Source of the DNA: a bacterium 42_11
GTDB lineage: Bacteria; Synergistota; GBS-1
Assembly: GCA_001508835.1 (NCBI GenBank)
Contig: LGFB01000028.1
Location: forward strand, 1-10,377
Length of the DNA stretch: 10,377 bases
Direction: 5' to 3'
Positions 1-7,815 of this stretch are shown here, one piece after another (position 1 is the stretch's first letter; every line of letters starts with the position of its first letter). Under the pieces are notes generated by a model that searched no databases, was not told where the DNA came from, and saw only the letters and a program-made list of their open reading frames with translations. Made by a program: the position numbers and the translations under genes.

Positions 1-1214
1 ATCCATACAATCAAAGAGGGCGGCTTTATGGCCAAAAGAAGCACCATTAAACTGATGATTGCCGTTACAATCATACTGAGCTTTGATATCTTTCCCTTGT
101 CAGCCGTAGGATTTATATAGTTAAGATAGAGATCCTTAACTATCGCACTAGAGGCAAGTATTAGCTGAGAGTCTACGGTAGACATTATCGCCGCAAGAGG
201 AGCGGCTAAAAGCAAACCAGCTAACCATGGGGGAAGCAAGTTCAAAGCAAGAAGAGGTATAACGGCATCCCTGCCTAACCCCTTTGGAATCTCAGGAATT
301 ATAACTCTAGCTATGACACCCGCAAGGTGAAGAGAAAGCATGAGAAAACCTAAAACAAACGTCCCTACAATCATGGCCGTGTGCATAGACTTCGAATCCC
401 TATACGCCATAGCTCTTAAAGCGTTTTGTGGAAGCCCTATTATCCCTATACACACTAATATCCAAAAAGAGGATATCCATGGGATAGAAATAAAATTCTT
501 AACCCCAAATGGGGTTAATAGCTCAGGATTGATATCATAAAGGGACTGCATAGCGTTAAAAGGACCTCCCACCTTTTTAAAAGCCACTATCATCAACACA
601 GTAATACCAATAAACATAACTATGCCTTGAATAACATCACTCAAAACCACAGCCCTGAAGCCTCCGTAGGTAACATAAATCATCACAACAAAGCCAAAAA
701 GTAATAACCCCCAGACATATGGTAAGCCGGTCAAAGTCTGAAGAAGCTTAGCCCCACCAACAAACTGCGCAACAACTGCTACCATTAAGAAAATAACTGC
801 GCCCAAGGAGGCTAACCAAACCAATACAGGGTTATTATCATACCTTTCCCTCAAAACATCTATTAGAGTTACTGCGTTTACCTTTCTCGATATTATCGCA
901 AACCTTTTGCCTAAAATGCCCAATGTAACGTAAGCAGCTGGAAGCTGTGTCATTGCGAGCAAAATCCATCCAAGCCCCTGGGAATAAGCTACACCAGGAC
1001 CTCCTAAATAACTTGATGCACTGACATAAGTAGCAACAAGAGTCATGGCTACGACAAAACCGCTAAAGTTAGCTCTTCCGAGAAAATACTCTCCTAAGAA
1101 GTCTTCTTCCTCTTTCAATTTTTTGCTACTATAAAACCCTATGTATATGACAATTCCAAGATAAACTATTAAAGGCACCCAAATCTGTATCAAGACCTCC
1201 TTTGAAAGGCTCAT
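1..1214 (-). CDS. panF: Sodium/pantothenate symporter PanF (3' end cut by window edge)
   Basis: Inner-membrane symporter of the solute:sodium symporter (SSS) family, expected to import pantothenate, the vitamin precursor of CoA, with Na+. About 404 residues are visible; the family is usually about 480, so the last one or two helices lie off the left edge. The protein is a chain of hydrophobic helices and follows E. coli PanF closely: an EYFLG motif near residue 42, TYVSASSYLGGPG at 62-74, a YGGFRA motif, FWILVCIGIIGLPQNA, and the helix with AAIMSTVDSQ (M344-Q350), where SSS proteins bind sodium. The ATG at 1214 is preceded by GGAGGTG (1222-1228), which lies inside the end of the upstream yhdT-like gene, 2 nt away. 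The two are therefore one transcript and probably translationally coupled. Family certain; pantothenate as substrate rests on close resemblance to PanF from memory. Confidence 0.92.
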   Translation of the reverse strand, partial: MSLSKEVLIQIWVPLIVYLGIVIYIGFYSSKKLKEEEDFLGEYFLGRANFSGFVVAMTLVATYVSASSYLGGPGVAYSQGLGWILLAMTQLPAAYVTLGILGKRFAIISRKVNAVTLIDVLRERYDNNPVLVWLASLGAVIFLMVAVVAQFVGGAKLLQTLTGLPYVWGLLLFGFVVMIYVTYGGFRAVVLSDVIQGIVMFIGITVLMIVAFKKVGGPFNAMQSLYDINPELLTPFGVKNFISIPWISSFWILVCIGIIGLPQNALRAMAYRDSKSMHTAMIVGTFVLGFLMLSLHLAGVIARVIIPEIPKGLGRDAVIPLLALNLLPPWLAGLLLAAPLAAIMSTVDSQLILASSAIVKDLYLNYINPTADKGKISKLSMIVTAIISLMVLLLAIKPPSLIVW

Positions 1215-1216
1215 CT

Positions 1217-1501
1217 TTATGCACCTCCTTTATTCTCCGGATCGAGAGGAATATCTTTAAAGAAGATGGGTACAAGTATGGCAACTAAAAGACTAAATAC
1301 TACGAAACTTGCTATACAGCTCCAGAAAAACCAGGCAGGAAACCCCATAACGTAAGAATATTCTTGAGGAGGTTTCGAACCTAACCCGTAGGCAGAGACA
1401 AACCACCATACAATGTTAGACAAAAGAAGGACAAAAACCACAATCGCTTCCTTTCGCGTCTGGGCATATCTTGGATCTTCTTTAAAACGCTCTCTTTCCA
1501 T
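1217..1501 (-). CDS. yhdT: YhdT-like small membrane protein (DUF997)
   Basis: A 95-residue protein with a charged N-terminus, two transmembrane segments (about residues 20-40 and 54-80, separated by a short loop rich in Gly, Pro and Tyr) and an acidic C-terminus. FPAWFFWSCI and the ending KDIPLDPE match the pattern of E. coli YhdT (FPRWFE...RDIPLED), which also sits just upstream of panF. The molecular role is not established. By analogy with small two-helix partners of other SSS transporters (DUF4212 type) it could be an accessory subunit of PanF; that is inference. I chose ATG 1501 because AAGGAGGG (1509-1516) lies 7 nt upstream. A longer frame from an ATG at 1549 would start upstream of the predicted -10 box and is unlikely to be translated. 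It is the first gene of the operon with panF. Confidence 0.88.
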   Translation of the reverse strand: MERERFKEDPRYAQTRKEAIVVFVLLLSNIVWWFVSAYGLGSKPPQEYSYVMGFPAWFFWSCIASFVVFSLLVAILVPIFFKDIPLDPENKGGA

Positions 1502-1532
1502 GAAACATCCCTCCTTCTTAGAAATTTCCTTT

Positions 1533-1561
1533 ATTATAAACCTACCCATCTAATACAGCAA
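1533..1561 (-). promoter_or_regulatory. Predicted sigma70-type promoter for yhdT-panF
   Basis: Reading the minus strand, TTGCTG (1561-1556) is followed by a 17-nt spacer and a perfect TATAAT (1538-1533). Transcription would start near 1526, leaving about 25 nt of leader that holds the strong AAGGAGGG site before ATG 1501. The -35 box matches only three of six consensus bases, but the exact -10 and the 17-nt spacing make this convincing. Confidence 0.7.
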
Positions 1562-1591
1562 GACATGGCAGAAAACCCAAGGGGAAAAAAC

Positions 1592-1602
1592 AAGATAATC
1601 TT
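1592..1602. promoter_or_regulatory. Small palindrome between the divergent promoters, possible operator
   Basis: AAGAT-A-ATCTT is an exact 5-bp inverted repeat around a single A. It lies between the two divergent -35 boxes (1556-1561 and 1618-1623), where a dimeric regulator could act on both promoters. It is short and AT-rich enough to occur by chance, so this is only a candidate. Confidence 0.2.
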
Positions 1603-1617
1603 TAGACACTTGCCGAC

Positions 1618-1646
1618 TTGATATACAACTTAGATTCCTGTATCAT
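1618..1646 (+). promoter_or_regulatory. Predicted sigma70-type promoter for the diguanylate cyclase-gcv operon
   Basis: TTGATA (1618-1623), a 17-nt spacer and TATCAT (1641-1646) each match five of six consensus bases. The start site would fall near 1653, right at the GAGGAGG ribosome-binding site (1653-1659) of the next gene. The leader would therefore be very short, with no room for a riboswitch. I see no clear second promoter before gcvT, so this may drive the whole five-gene operon. Confidence 0.6.
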
Positions 1647-1667
1647 TGAAAAGAGGAGGCATGGAAG

Positions 1668-3554
1668 ATGAAAAGGTGGCTTCTCTCCAAAATTCCTGTA
1701 ATAGCTGCTATTGTGATATTCATAGCTACCCCTATAACCCTCTTGTTTATCTTCAAGTCGATAGAGAACACGGTCTATTCAGCGGAAGGGAATCTAATAA
1801 GTGCCACGTTAGACACCCTTATAAGCTTTATAGAAGCGCAGTTCAAAAACTTAAATCAAGAAAAAGAAATTCACACCAAACAAGTCCACGAAAAGCTAAT
1901 AAAATGGACAAACATCATTGACGAGATCCTACAGAACGAAAAGGGGAACACGGAAAAAGGCAATTTAATAGAAAGACTTGCCACAATGAACGATGCTACT
2001 TTTATAGTATATAACAGAAGCTTAAACATCTTTGGGAAAAGGGTAGCCCTCCCTCAAGAGATATTAAACAGAATATTTAAAAGATTATCCCACCAAGAGT
2101 ATCTATTTATGAAATTCAATGAAGGCGATAATCCAGCGCTTATCTACGCTAAAAAGTTTCTTAAAGGGGGCAACATCATAATATCTATCTACCCCCTCGA
2201 TGAGCTGGAAAACTTCTTAAGAAAATTAGAACACGAGGTTATAAGAACTATAAGAGAAACAATAATATCATTAAGAATAGAAGAAAGAGGTTATGTGGTT
2301 GTAATATCCGGGAAAAAAGAAACCTTCTTCGCTCACCCAAACCCAAAATTCGATGGAAAACCTGTTCCTTTAGAACCTGAAAGAAATAGAAACTTAATGA
2401 AGATCATAAGAGAATCTGTAACCAAAGGGGAAGGACTCTTTAACTACTTATGGTATGGCGATGAAGAAAACAAAGTGGTATCAAAATTAGCCTTTGTTAG
2501 ATATTACAAGCCTCTTGACTGGTACATATTGGGGACTATTTATGAAGACGACCTTAGAAAGATAATTAGGAAGTATAACTTTTTAGCCGCCACATTAGTG
2601 GGCATAGGCTCGACTATAGCTTTAATTCTCTACCTAACTCTAACTAGAAAACTAAGGGAAAACGTCAGGAACTTAAAGCTGACTTGGGAAACAGCGGGCG
2701 TGGGGTTAGTCACATGTTTAAATGGTGGATGGGAAATAGTAGAAATTAATAACCACTTTGAGTATATCTTGGGCAGAAAACGGAATGAAATAATAGGAAA
2801 ACCGATAACGAACTTCGTTCACACGGAAGATTATATCCCCTTCACCGAATACCTGGAGAAAGCGCATTACAAATCTTACAGCGATTTTCAAGCCAGGCTT
2901 CTGAAAGGCGAAGGCGAAATCGTTTATGCTATAATAAGATCGTCATTAATTAGAGAAAGAAACTTGCTTTTGCTTTCTGTAACCGACATCACCAAGATGA
3001 TAGAATTACAAAGGGAGTTGGAAAAAGCCAATGAAATTCTACAAAGCTTGTCTTCTAGAGATCATTTAACAGGCGCTTTCAATAGAAGAACCTTCGAGAA
3101 CATACTGAAAGAGGAGCTTGAAAGGGCAAAATCGGAAAAAGAACACATATCTTTGATAATGCTTGACATAGACCACTTTAAGAGAATAAATGATACTCAT
3201 GGTCATTTAGTAGGAGATTACATCCTTAAAAGCTTAGTGAAGCTCTTAGGGTCTAAGCTACGGTTAGAGGATACTATCTTTAGATATGGCGGAGAAGAGT
3301 TTTTCATACTACTTTTAAAAACGGACAAGAAAAAGGCTTTAAACATCGCTGAAAGATTAAGGAATGAAATAGAAAACTATGAATTCAACTACAGAGGTAA
3401 GGATAAAGCTCCTTTCAAAATCAGACTTACCTGTAGCTTTGGGGTTTCCACATTTCCAGAGGATGGAGATAGATTAGAAGAGCTTATATCAAAAGCAGAT
3501 GAGGCCCTTTACCGAGCTAAAAAAGAGGGGAGAAATAGGGTAAAATCCGCATAA
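1668..3554 (+). CDS. Membrane-bound sensory diguanylate cyclase (Cache-PAS-GGDEF)
   Basis: Makes cyclic di-GMP from two GTP, controlled by an external signal. 628 residues: N-terminal transmembrane helix (about 6-28), extracytoplasmic sensor (about 30-300), second helix (about 305-327), cytoplasmic PAS domain (about 335-450), short coiled coil (about 447-463) and GGDEF domain (about 460-625). The sensor ends in a Cache-like stretch: RGYVVVI at 207-213, an HPNPKFDG segment near 221-228, and YYKPLDWYILGTIYEDDL at 279-296. The cyclase domain looks active: DHLTGAFNRR (465-474), DIDHFKRINDTHGH, and GGEEF at 541-545. An intact inhibitory I-site RxxD (R532-D535) predicts product feedback. ATG 1668 is set by GAGGAGG (1653-1659) with an 8-nt spacer; the ATG at 1661 is out of frame. 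Only 21 nt separate it from gcvT. The ligand is unknown; Cache domains often bind small metabolites such as amino acids. Confidence 0.93.
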   Translation: MKRWLLSKIPVIAAIVIFIATPITLLFIFKSIENTVYSAEGNLISATLDTLISFIEAQFKNLNQEKEIHTKQVHEKLIKWTNIIDEILQNEKGNTEKGNLIERLATMNDATFIVYNRSLNIFGKRVALPQEILNRIFKRLSHQEYLFMKFNEGDNPALIYAKKFLKGGNIIISIYPLDELENFLRKLEHEVIRTIRETIISLRIEERGYVVVISGKKETFFAHPNPKFDGKPVPLEPERNRNLMKIIRESVTKGEGLFNYLWYGDEENKVVSKLAFVRYYKPLDWYILGTIYEDDLRKIIRKYNFLAATLVGIGSTIALILYLTLTRKLRENVRNLKLTWETAGVGLVTCLNGGWEIVEINNHFEYILGRKRNEIIGKPITNFVHTEDYIPFTEYLEKAHYKSYSDFQARLLKGEGEIVYAIIRSSLIRERNLLLLSVTDITKMIELQRELEKANEILQSLSSRDHLTGAFNRRTFENILKEELERAKSEKEHISLIMLDIDHFKRINDTHGHLVGDYILKSLVKLLGSKLRLEDTIFRYGGEEFFILLLKTDKKKALNIAERLRNEIENYEFNYRGKDKAPFKIRLTCSFGVSTFPEDGDRLEELISKADEALYRAKKEGRNRVKSA

Positions 3555-3562
3555 CTCTCAAA

Positions 3563-3578
3563 GGGAGGTGAAATATTG
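3563..3578 (+). promoter_or_regulatory. Strong ribosome-binding site fixing a TTG start for gcvT
   Basis: GGGAGGTG (3563-3570) stands 5 nt before TTG (3576-3578). The next in-frame ATG lies well inside the conserved N-terminus, so TTG is the start. Confidence 0.8.
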
Positions 3579-4634
3579 AAAAGAACCCCGCTCTATCATA
3601 AGCACGTTGAGCTTGGAGCGAAAATGATAGATTTTAGCGGTTGGGAAATGCCTGTACAATATGAAAGCATACTTGAGGAACACATAACCGTTAGAAAAAG
3701 CGTAGGAATGTTCGATATAAGCCATATGGGAGAAATTAAAATCCAGGGAAAGGGAGCAAAAAAAACGGTTTTATATTTAACCCCCGTTCACGAACAAAAG
3801 CTTGTACCTAAGAGAGCCTCTTACTCCTTCTTATTAAATGAGAACGGTGGAGTAATAGATGATCTTATCATCTATACTTTCTCAGAAGAAACATTCATAC
3901 TCGTGGTTAACGCTGGAAATATAGAAAAGGACTTCAATTGGATAAAAGAAAATGCTCTTTCAGAAACAAGAGTGGAAAACATCTCCGAGAATATAAGCGC
4001 CATATCCATTCAAGGGCCCCATTCCACAAGAATTTCTGAAAGCTTATTTAGCTTAGAACTCTCAAATATGAAATACTACTCATTTGAAACCAATTTGGAA
4101 TATCGAGGATCAAAGATTCTCTTTTTATCAAGAACAGGGTACACAGGAGAGTTAGGCTTTGAAATTTACACCCGCCCGGAAGACGTTGAAAACCTGTGGG
4201 ATGAATTGTTAACACTCAGAGTCAAACCATGCGGTTTAGGGGCAAGAGATGGCTTAAGACTTGAAGCAGGAATGCCACTTTACGGACACGAATTAAATGA
4301 AGATATAACCCCCTTAGAGGCAAATCTGAGAAAGTTCTTAGACATGGAAAGAAATTTCATAGGAAAGAAAGCACTTATAGAAAGGGTCGTTGAAAAACGG
4401 TTGGTGGGATTCAAAATGATAGACAAGGGGGTTCCAAGAAAAGAGCAAAAAATAATCTATCAAGGGCAAGAAGTCGGTTACGTAACAAGCGGGGGATACT
4501 CTCCTTATTTAAATGAGTACATCGGAATGGGATATGTAAAGAACAACGGCATAGAAAGTGAAATAAATATAGACATGCGCGGTAAAGAAAAAAGGGCAGT
4601 TATAACTGCTCTACCATTTTATAGAAAGGGGTGA
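3576..4634 (+). CDS. gcvT: Glycine cleavage system T protein, aminomethyltransferase
   Basis: Takes the aminomethyl group from the lipoyl arm of H protein, releases ammonia and passes the carbon to tetrahydrofolate as 5,10-methylene-THF; cytoplasmic. 352 residues, close to the usual 360 or so. Recognised by TPLYHKHVELGAKMIDFSGW at 4-23, VGMFDISHMGEI at 43-54, GGVIDDLIIY at 91-100 (with the Asp pair at the folate/catalytic position), RTGYTGELGFEIY at 186-198, and ARDGLRLEAGMPLYGHEL at 223-240. The C-terminal barrel domain, with a GYVTSGGYSP segment, is complete. The start is TTG at 3576. It follows the diguanylate cyclase by 21 nt with no visible terminator and precedes gcvH by 6 nt, so it is in the same operon. 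Confidence 0.97.
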   Translation: MKRTPLYHKHVELGAKMIDFSGWEMPVQYESILEEHITVRKSVGMFDISHMGEIKIQGKGAKKTVLYLTPVHEQKLVPKRASYSFLLNENGGVIDDLIIYTFSEETFILVVNAGNIEKDFNWIKENALSETRVENISENISAISIQGPHSTRISESLFSLELSNMKYYSFETNLEYRGSKILFLSRTGYTGELGFEIYTRPEDVENLWDELLTLRVKPCGLGARDGLRLEAGMPLYGHELNEDITPLEANLRKFLDMERNFIGKKALIERVVEKRLVGFKMIDKGVPRKEQKIIYQGQEVGYVTSGGYSPYLNEYIGMGYVKNNGIESEINIDMRGKEKRAVITALPFYRKG

Positions 4635-4640
4635 ACCCAA

Positions 4641-5021
4641 TTGATACCAAAGGATCTTAAATATTCAAAGGAACATGAGTGGATAAAAGTGGAAAATGGT
4701 GTTGGAACAGTGGGAATAACCCAATACGCTCAAGAACAATTAGGAGATATCGTCTTCGTTGAACTTCCTTCGATTGGAAGAGAAGTGGAGAAAATGGAAG
4801 CCGTTGCCGTAGTTGAATCAGTCAAGGCAGCGTCAGACATCTACACTCCTGTAAGTGGAAAAATTGTAGAAATTAACGAGGAGTTAAATAGCTCCCCGAA
4901 CCTTATAAATGAAGACCCCTATGGAAAGGGATGGATCTTTAAGATAGAACTTAAAGAACCGAAAGAGCTTGACGAGCTCCTTTCTGCAGAGGAATATGAA
5001 AGATTAATCACGGAGGGATAA
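4641..5021 (+). CDS. gcvH: Glycine cleavage system H protein (lipoyl carrier)
   Basis: A 126-residue lipoyl-domain carrier that shuttles the aminomethyl group between P, T and L proteins. The lipoylated residue is K62 in VVESVKAASDIYTP, the classic H-protein signature, followed by SGKIVEINEEL and a NEDPYGKGWIFKI segment. Length is normal for the family. The start is TTG at 4641, with GGGGTGA (4628-4634) 6 nt upstream overlapping the gcvT stop; the product starts MIPKDLKYSKEHEWIK, the usual H-protein beginning. The P-protein gene follows after 3 nt. Lipoate attachment would need a ligase or octanoyltransferase encoded elsewhere. Confidence 0.97.
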   Translation: MIPKDLKYSKEHEWIKVENGVGTVGITQYAQEQLGDIVFVELPSIGREVEKMEAVAVVESVKAASDIYTPVSGKIVEINEELNSSPNLINEDPYGKGWIFKIELKEPKELDELLSAEEYERLITEG

Positions 5022-5024
5022 ACT

Positions 5025-6371
5025 ATGCCCTTCATCCCCCACTCCCAAATAGATGAAAGAGAAATGCTATCAAGCCTCGGAATAAGTGAAAAGGAGGAGC
5101 TCTTCTCCCATATCCCTAAAGAAATAAGACTATCTAAGGAGCTATCTTTGCCCGCTCCCCTTTCTGAAATAGAAGTGGAGCAGGAAATAAAAAAAATATC
5201 CCTCATGAACAAGGGAGTGAATGAGTATATTTCATTTTTGGGAGGGGGAAGTTATAATCACTGGATTCCCTCTACAGTAGAATACATACTCTCAAGGGGG
5301 GAAATATTTTCACCATATACACCCTATCAACCAGAAGCAAGTCAGGGAACCCTAACCATTCTCTTTGAGTTTCAAACTATGATGTGTGAGCTATTCGACA
5401 TGGAAGTCTCAAACGCATCGGTATACGATGGTGCTTCAGCTTTAGCCGAAGCCTGCCTCATGGCATTAAGAATAACTCAAAAAGAAGAAGTAATCATCTC
5501 CTCAGCAATCCACCCAGAATATAGAACGGTGGTCAAAACTTATCTTGAAAGCGCTGGATTCAAAGTTAAGGAAATAAAGTTTAGAGAAGATGGGAGAACC
5601 GACCTTGAAGCTTTGGAGAAAGCGTTATCATCAGATACAGCAGCTTTTGCCATTCAAAATCCAAACTTTTTTGGAATAATAGAAGATATAAAGGGCATAC
5701 AAAGCTTAAGAGAAAAAACAAATATCCTCTTAATAGCTTGCGTAGTTGAACCAATCTCGCTTGGATTGCTAACTCCTCCTGGCAGTTACAAAGCAGATAT
5801 AGCTGTTGGGGAAGGGAAATCATTCGGAATCCCGTTAAATTTCGGTGGTCCCTATCTTGGAATCTTTACAAGCAAGATGGAATATGTAAGAAACATGCCT
5901 GGAAGAATAGTAGGAGAAACGACTGACACAGAGGGAAAACGTGGATTCGTCCTAACCCTTTCAACGAGGGAACAGCACATAAGAAGAGCCAAAGCCACTT
6001 CTAACATATGCACAAATCACAATATGTGTGCCATCGCGGCCACCGTATATCTCGCATCTATAGGCAAAAAGGGGTTTAAGAAAATATCTGAAATGAATCT
6101 TAAAAAGGCTCATTTCTTAGCAAGAGAGCTTGGAAAAAGAAATATAGAGCTCTTATTTAAGTCTCCCTTCTATAATGAATTTGCAATTAAGGTCAAAAAC
6201 CCTGACAAAGTCTTAGAAGCAGGTCTTGAAAGGGGATTTTTGGCCGGACTATCACTCAAAAGGTTCTATCCAGATCTTGAAAATAGCCTTCTTATAAATG
6301 TAACTGAAGTCCACGACACCCAAAGTTTAGAAAAGTTTGCAAATTTCCTGGGAGAGATCGAAAATGGCTGA
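5025..6371 (+). CDS. gcvPA: Glycine dehydrogenase (decarboxylating) subunit 1, P protein N-terminal half
   Basis: First half of the pyridoxal-phosphate P protein, which decarboxylates glycine and loads the aminomethyl group onto lipoyl-H. In organisms with the split form the two halves pair as an alpha2beta2 enzyme. 448 residues, normal for GcvPA. Motifs: FLGGGSYNHWIP at 71-82, SPYTPYQPEASQGTL at 96-110, NASVYDGASA at 130-139, then GKSFGIPLNFGGPYLG and REQHIRRAKATSNICT in the second half. It lacks the PLP lysine, as expected, since that lies in subunit 2. ATG 5025 has GGAGGG (5012-5017) 7 nt upstream, inside the gcvH end. Its last 8 nt overlap gcvPB, so equal production by coupled translation is likely. 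Confidence 0.97.
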   Translation: MPFIPHSQIDEREMLSSLGISEKEELFSHIPKEIRLSKELSLPAPLSEIEVEQEIKKISLMNKGVNEYISFLGGGSYNHWIPSTVEYILSRGEIFSPYTPYQPEASQGTLTILFEFQTMMCELFDMEVSNASVYDGASALAEACLMALRITQKEEVIISSAIHPEYRTVVKTYLESAGFKVKEIKFREDGRTDLEALEKALSSDTAAFAIQNPNFFGIIEDIKGIQSLREKTNILLIACVVEPISLGLLTPPGSYKADIAVGEGKSFGIPLNFGGPYLGIFTSKMEYVRNMPGRIVGETTDTEGKRGFVLTLSTREQHIRRAKATSNICTNHNMCAIAATVYLASIGKKGFKKISEMNLKKAHFLARELGKRNIELLFKSPFYNEFAIKVKNPDKVLEAGLERGFLAGLSLKRFYPDLENSLLINVTEVHDTQSLEKFANFLGEIENG

Positions 6372-7815
6372 AAAACTAATATTTGAATTAGGCAGGATAG
6401 ATAGGGAAGGGGTTTCCATTCCCCCCGATGACCTTGAAAGCTTAAACATCGATGAGCTTATCCCCGAAGAGCTTTTAAGAAAAAGAGACCCAACATTACC
6501 CGAAGTAAGCGAGGTCGAAGTAATCAGACACTATACAAGATTGTCTCAATTGAACTTTTGTGTGGATACTCATTTTTATCCCTTAGGGTCTTGCACGATG
6601 AAATATAACCCAAGAATAGGAGAAAAGCTTTCAACCTTAGAAGGTTTTACAAGCTTGCATCCCTACGAACCCGACGAGCTCGTTCAGGGAGTACTAAAAA
6701 TCATGTTTGATTTAGGACAATATTTATGCGAAATAGGAGGATTTGATGCTATAACACTACAACCATCAGCGGGAGCTCACGGAGAGCTTACGGGACTCCT
6801 TATTATAAGAGCCTATCATGAAACCAAAGGAAGAAAAAGAAGCAAGGTAATAATACCAGATTCAGCTCACGGTACCAATCCTGCATCCTGCACTTTAGCA
6901 GGTTACAAAGCCATTGAAATTAAGTCGGGTAAAGATGGATGCATTGACCTAAAGAGATTACAAGAAGAACTTGATGAAGAGACTGCTGCTGTAATGATAA
7001 CCAATCCCAACACCCTTGGAATTTTCGAAGAGGAAATTCTCAGAATTGCAGAAATCACTCACTCCGTGGGAGCCCTCCTTTATGGAGATGGAGCTAACCT
7101 CAATGCTTTAATGGGAATAACAAGACCTGGCGATATGGGATTTGACGTTCTTCATTTTAATCTTCACAAGACCTTTGCGGCTCCGCACGGAGGCGGGGGA
7201 CCCGGTTCAGGGCCCGTGGCAGTAAAAAAAGAGCTTGAGCCATTCCTGCCAGTCCCAGTGATAGTAAAAAAAGATGGGAAATATACACTGGACTACAATA
7301 GACCCCTAAGCATAGGAAAAGTAAAAAGCTTTTATGGTAATCTTCCTGTAATAATAAAAGCCTACATATACATAAGAATGATGGGGGCTCAAGGATTGAA
7401 AAGGGTTTCTGAAAATGCTGTACTCAATGCAAGATATGTCATAAACAGGCTGAAGGGGGCTTTTGACTTGCCATACAATAAACCACCGATGCACGAAGGA
7501 GTCCTCTCAGGCAAGAAATTTAGAGAATACGGAGTTAGAACCTTAGATATAGCTAAAAGATTGCTTGACTACGGTTTTCACCCACCAACAATTTACTTCC
7601 CGCTTATAGTAGAAGAGGCGTTAATGATTGAACCAACGGAAACAGAAACAAAAGAAACATTAGATGCCTTTATAGAAGCCATGCTAAAGATAGCGGAAGA
7701 AGCAGTTAAAACACCAGAGTTGCTCAAAAGTGCCCCCCATACCACACCTGTAAAGAGGTTAGATGAGGTTAAAGCGGCAAAAGAGCTTAAATTGCGCTGG
7801 AAAGAATATAAGTAA
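6364..7815 (+). CDS. gcvPB: Glycine dehydrogenase (decarboxylating) subunit 2, P protein C-terminal half
   Basis: Second half of the P protein, carrying the PLP site. 483 residues, typical for GcvPB. Motifs: HFYPLGSCTMKYNPR at 70-84, QPSAGAHGE at 133-141, DSAHGTNPAS at 166-175, DGANLNA at 242-248, and HFNLHKTFAAPHGGGGPGSG at 264-283, where K269 forms the Schiff base with PLP. I chose ATG 6364 over an in-frame ATG at 6337 because GGAGAG (6351-6356) is 7 nt upstream and homologues begin at MAEK-like positions; 6337 would create a 35-nt overlap with no good ribosome site. The final codons Tyr-Lys-stop lie within the terminator palindrome. It is the last gene of the operon. Confidence 0.97.
   Translation: MAEKLIFELGRIDREGVSIPPDDLESLNIDELIPEELLRKRDPTLPEVSEVEVIRHYTRLSQLNFCVDTHFYPLGSCTMKYNPRIGEKLSTLEGFTSLHPYEPDELVQGVLKIMFDLGQYLCEIGGFDAITLQPSAGAHGELTGLLIIRAYHETKGRKRSKVIIPDSAHGTNPASCTLAGYKAIEIKSGKDGCIDLKRLQEELDEETAAVMITNPNTLGIFEEEILRIAEITHSVGALLYGDGANLNALMGITRPGDMGFDVLHFNLHKTFAAPHGGGGPGSGPVAVKKELEPFLPVPVIVKKDGKYTLDYNRPLSIGKVKSFYGNLPVIIKAYIYIRMMGAQGLKRVSENAVLNARYVINRLKGAFDLPYNKPPMHEGVLSGKKFREYGVRTLDIAKRLLDYGFHPPTIYFPLIVEEALMIEPTETETKETLDAFIEAMLKIAEEAVKTPELLKSAPHTTPVKRLDEVKAAKELKLRWKEYK

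Noticed and set aside
1502..1549. An upstream ATG at 1549 that would lengthen the YhdT-like protein by 16 residues
   Set aside because: The predicted -10 box (1533-1538) lies downstream of it, and the strong AAGGAGGG site fits ATG 1501; homologues also begin near that point.
1550..1667. Glycine riboswitch or other structured leader
   Set aside because: The region is too short and shows only promoters and a tiny palindrome, with no recognisable aptamer motifs.
1646..1921. Open frame overlapping the start of the diguanylate cyclase in another frame
   Set aside because: It has no family resemblance and is fully explained as a shadow of the cyclase. The same applies to out-of-frame open stretches at 340-540, 4919-5212, 5581-5823, 7306-7494, 7819-8004 and 9323-9637.
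3163..3168. Perfect TTGACA as a possible internal promoter ahead of gcvT
   Set aside because: There is no acceptable -10 box at 16-18 nt, and the bases encode the conserved metal-binding LDID motif of the GGDEF domain.
6337..6363. An in-frame ATG at 6337 as the gcvPB start
   Set aside because: It would overlap gcvPA by 35 nt without a good ribosome site; ATG 6364 has GGAGAG at the right distance.
5025..7815. gcvP broken into two pieces by a frameshift
   Set aside because: Both halves match the standard lengths and motifs of the natural two-subunit form (GcvPA/GcvPB), with a separate ribosome site for the second.
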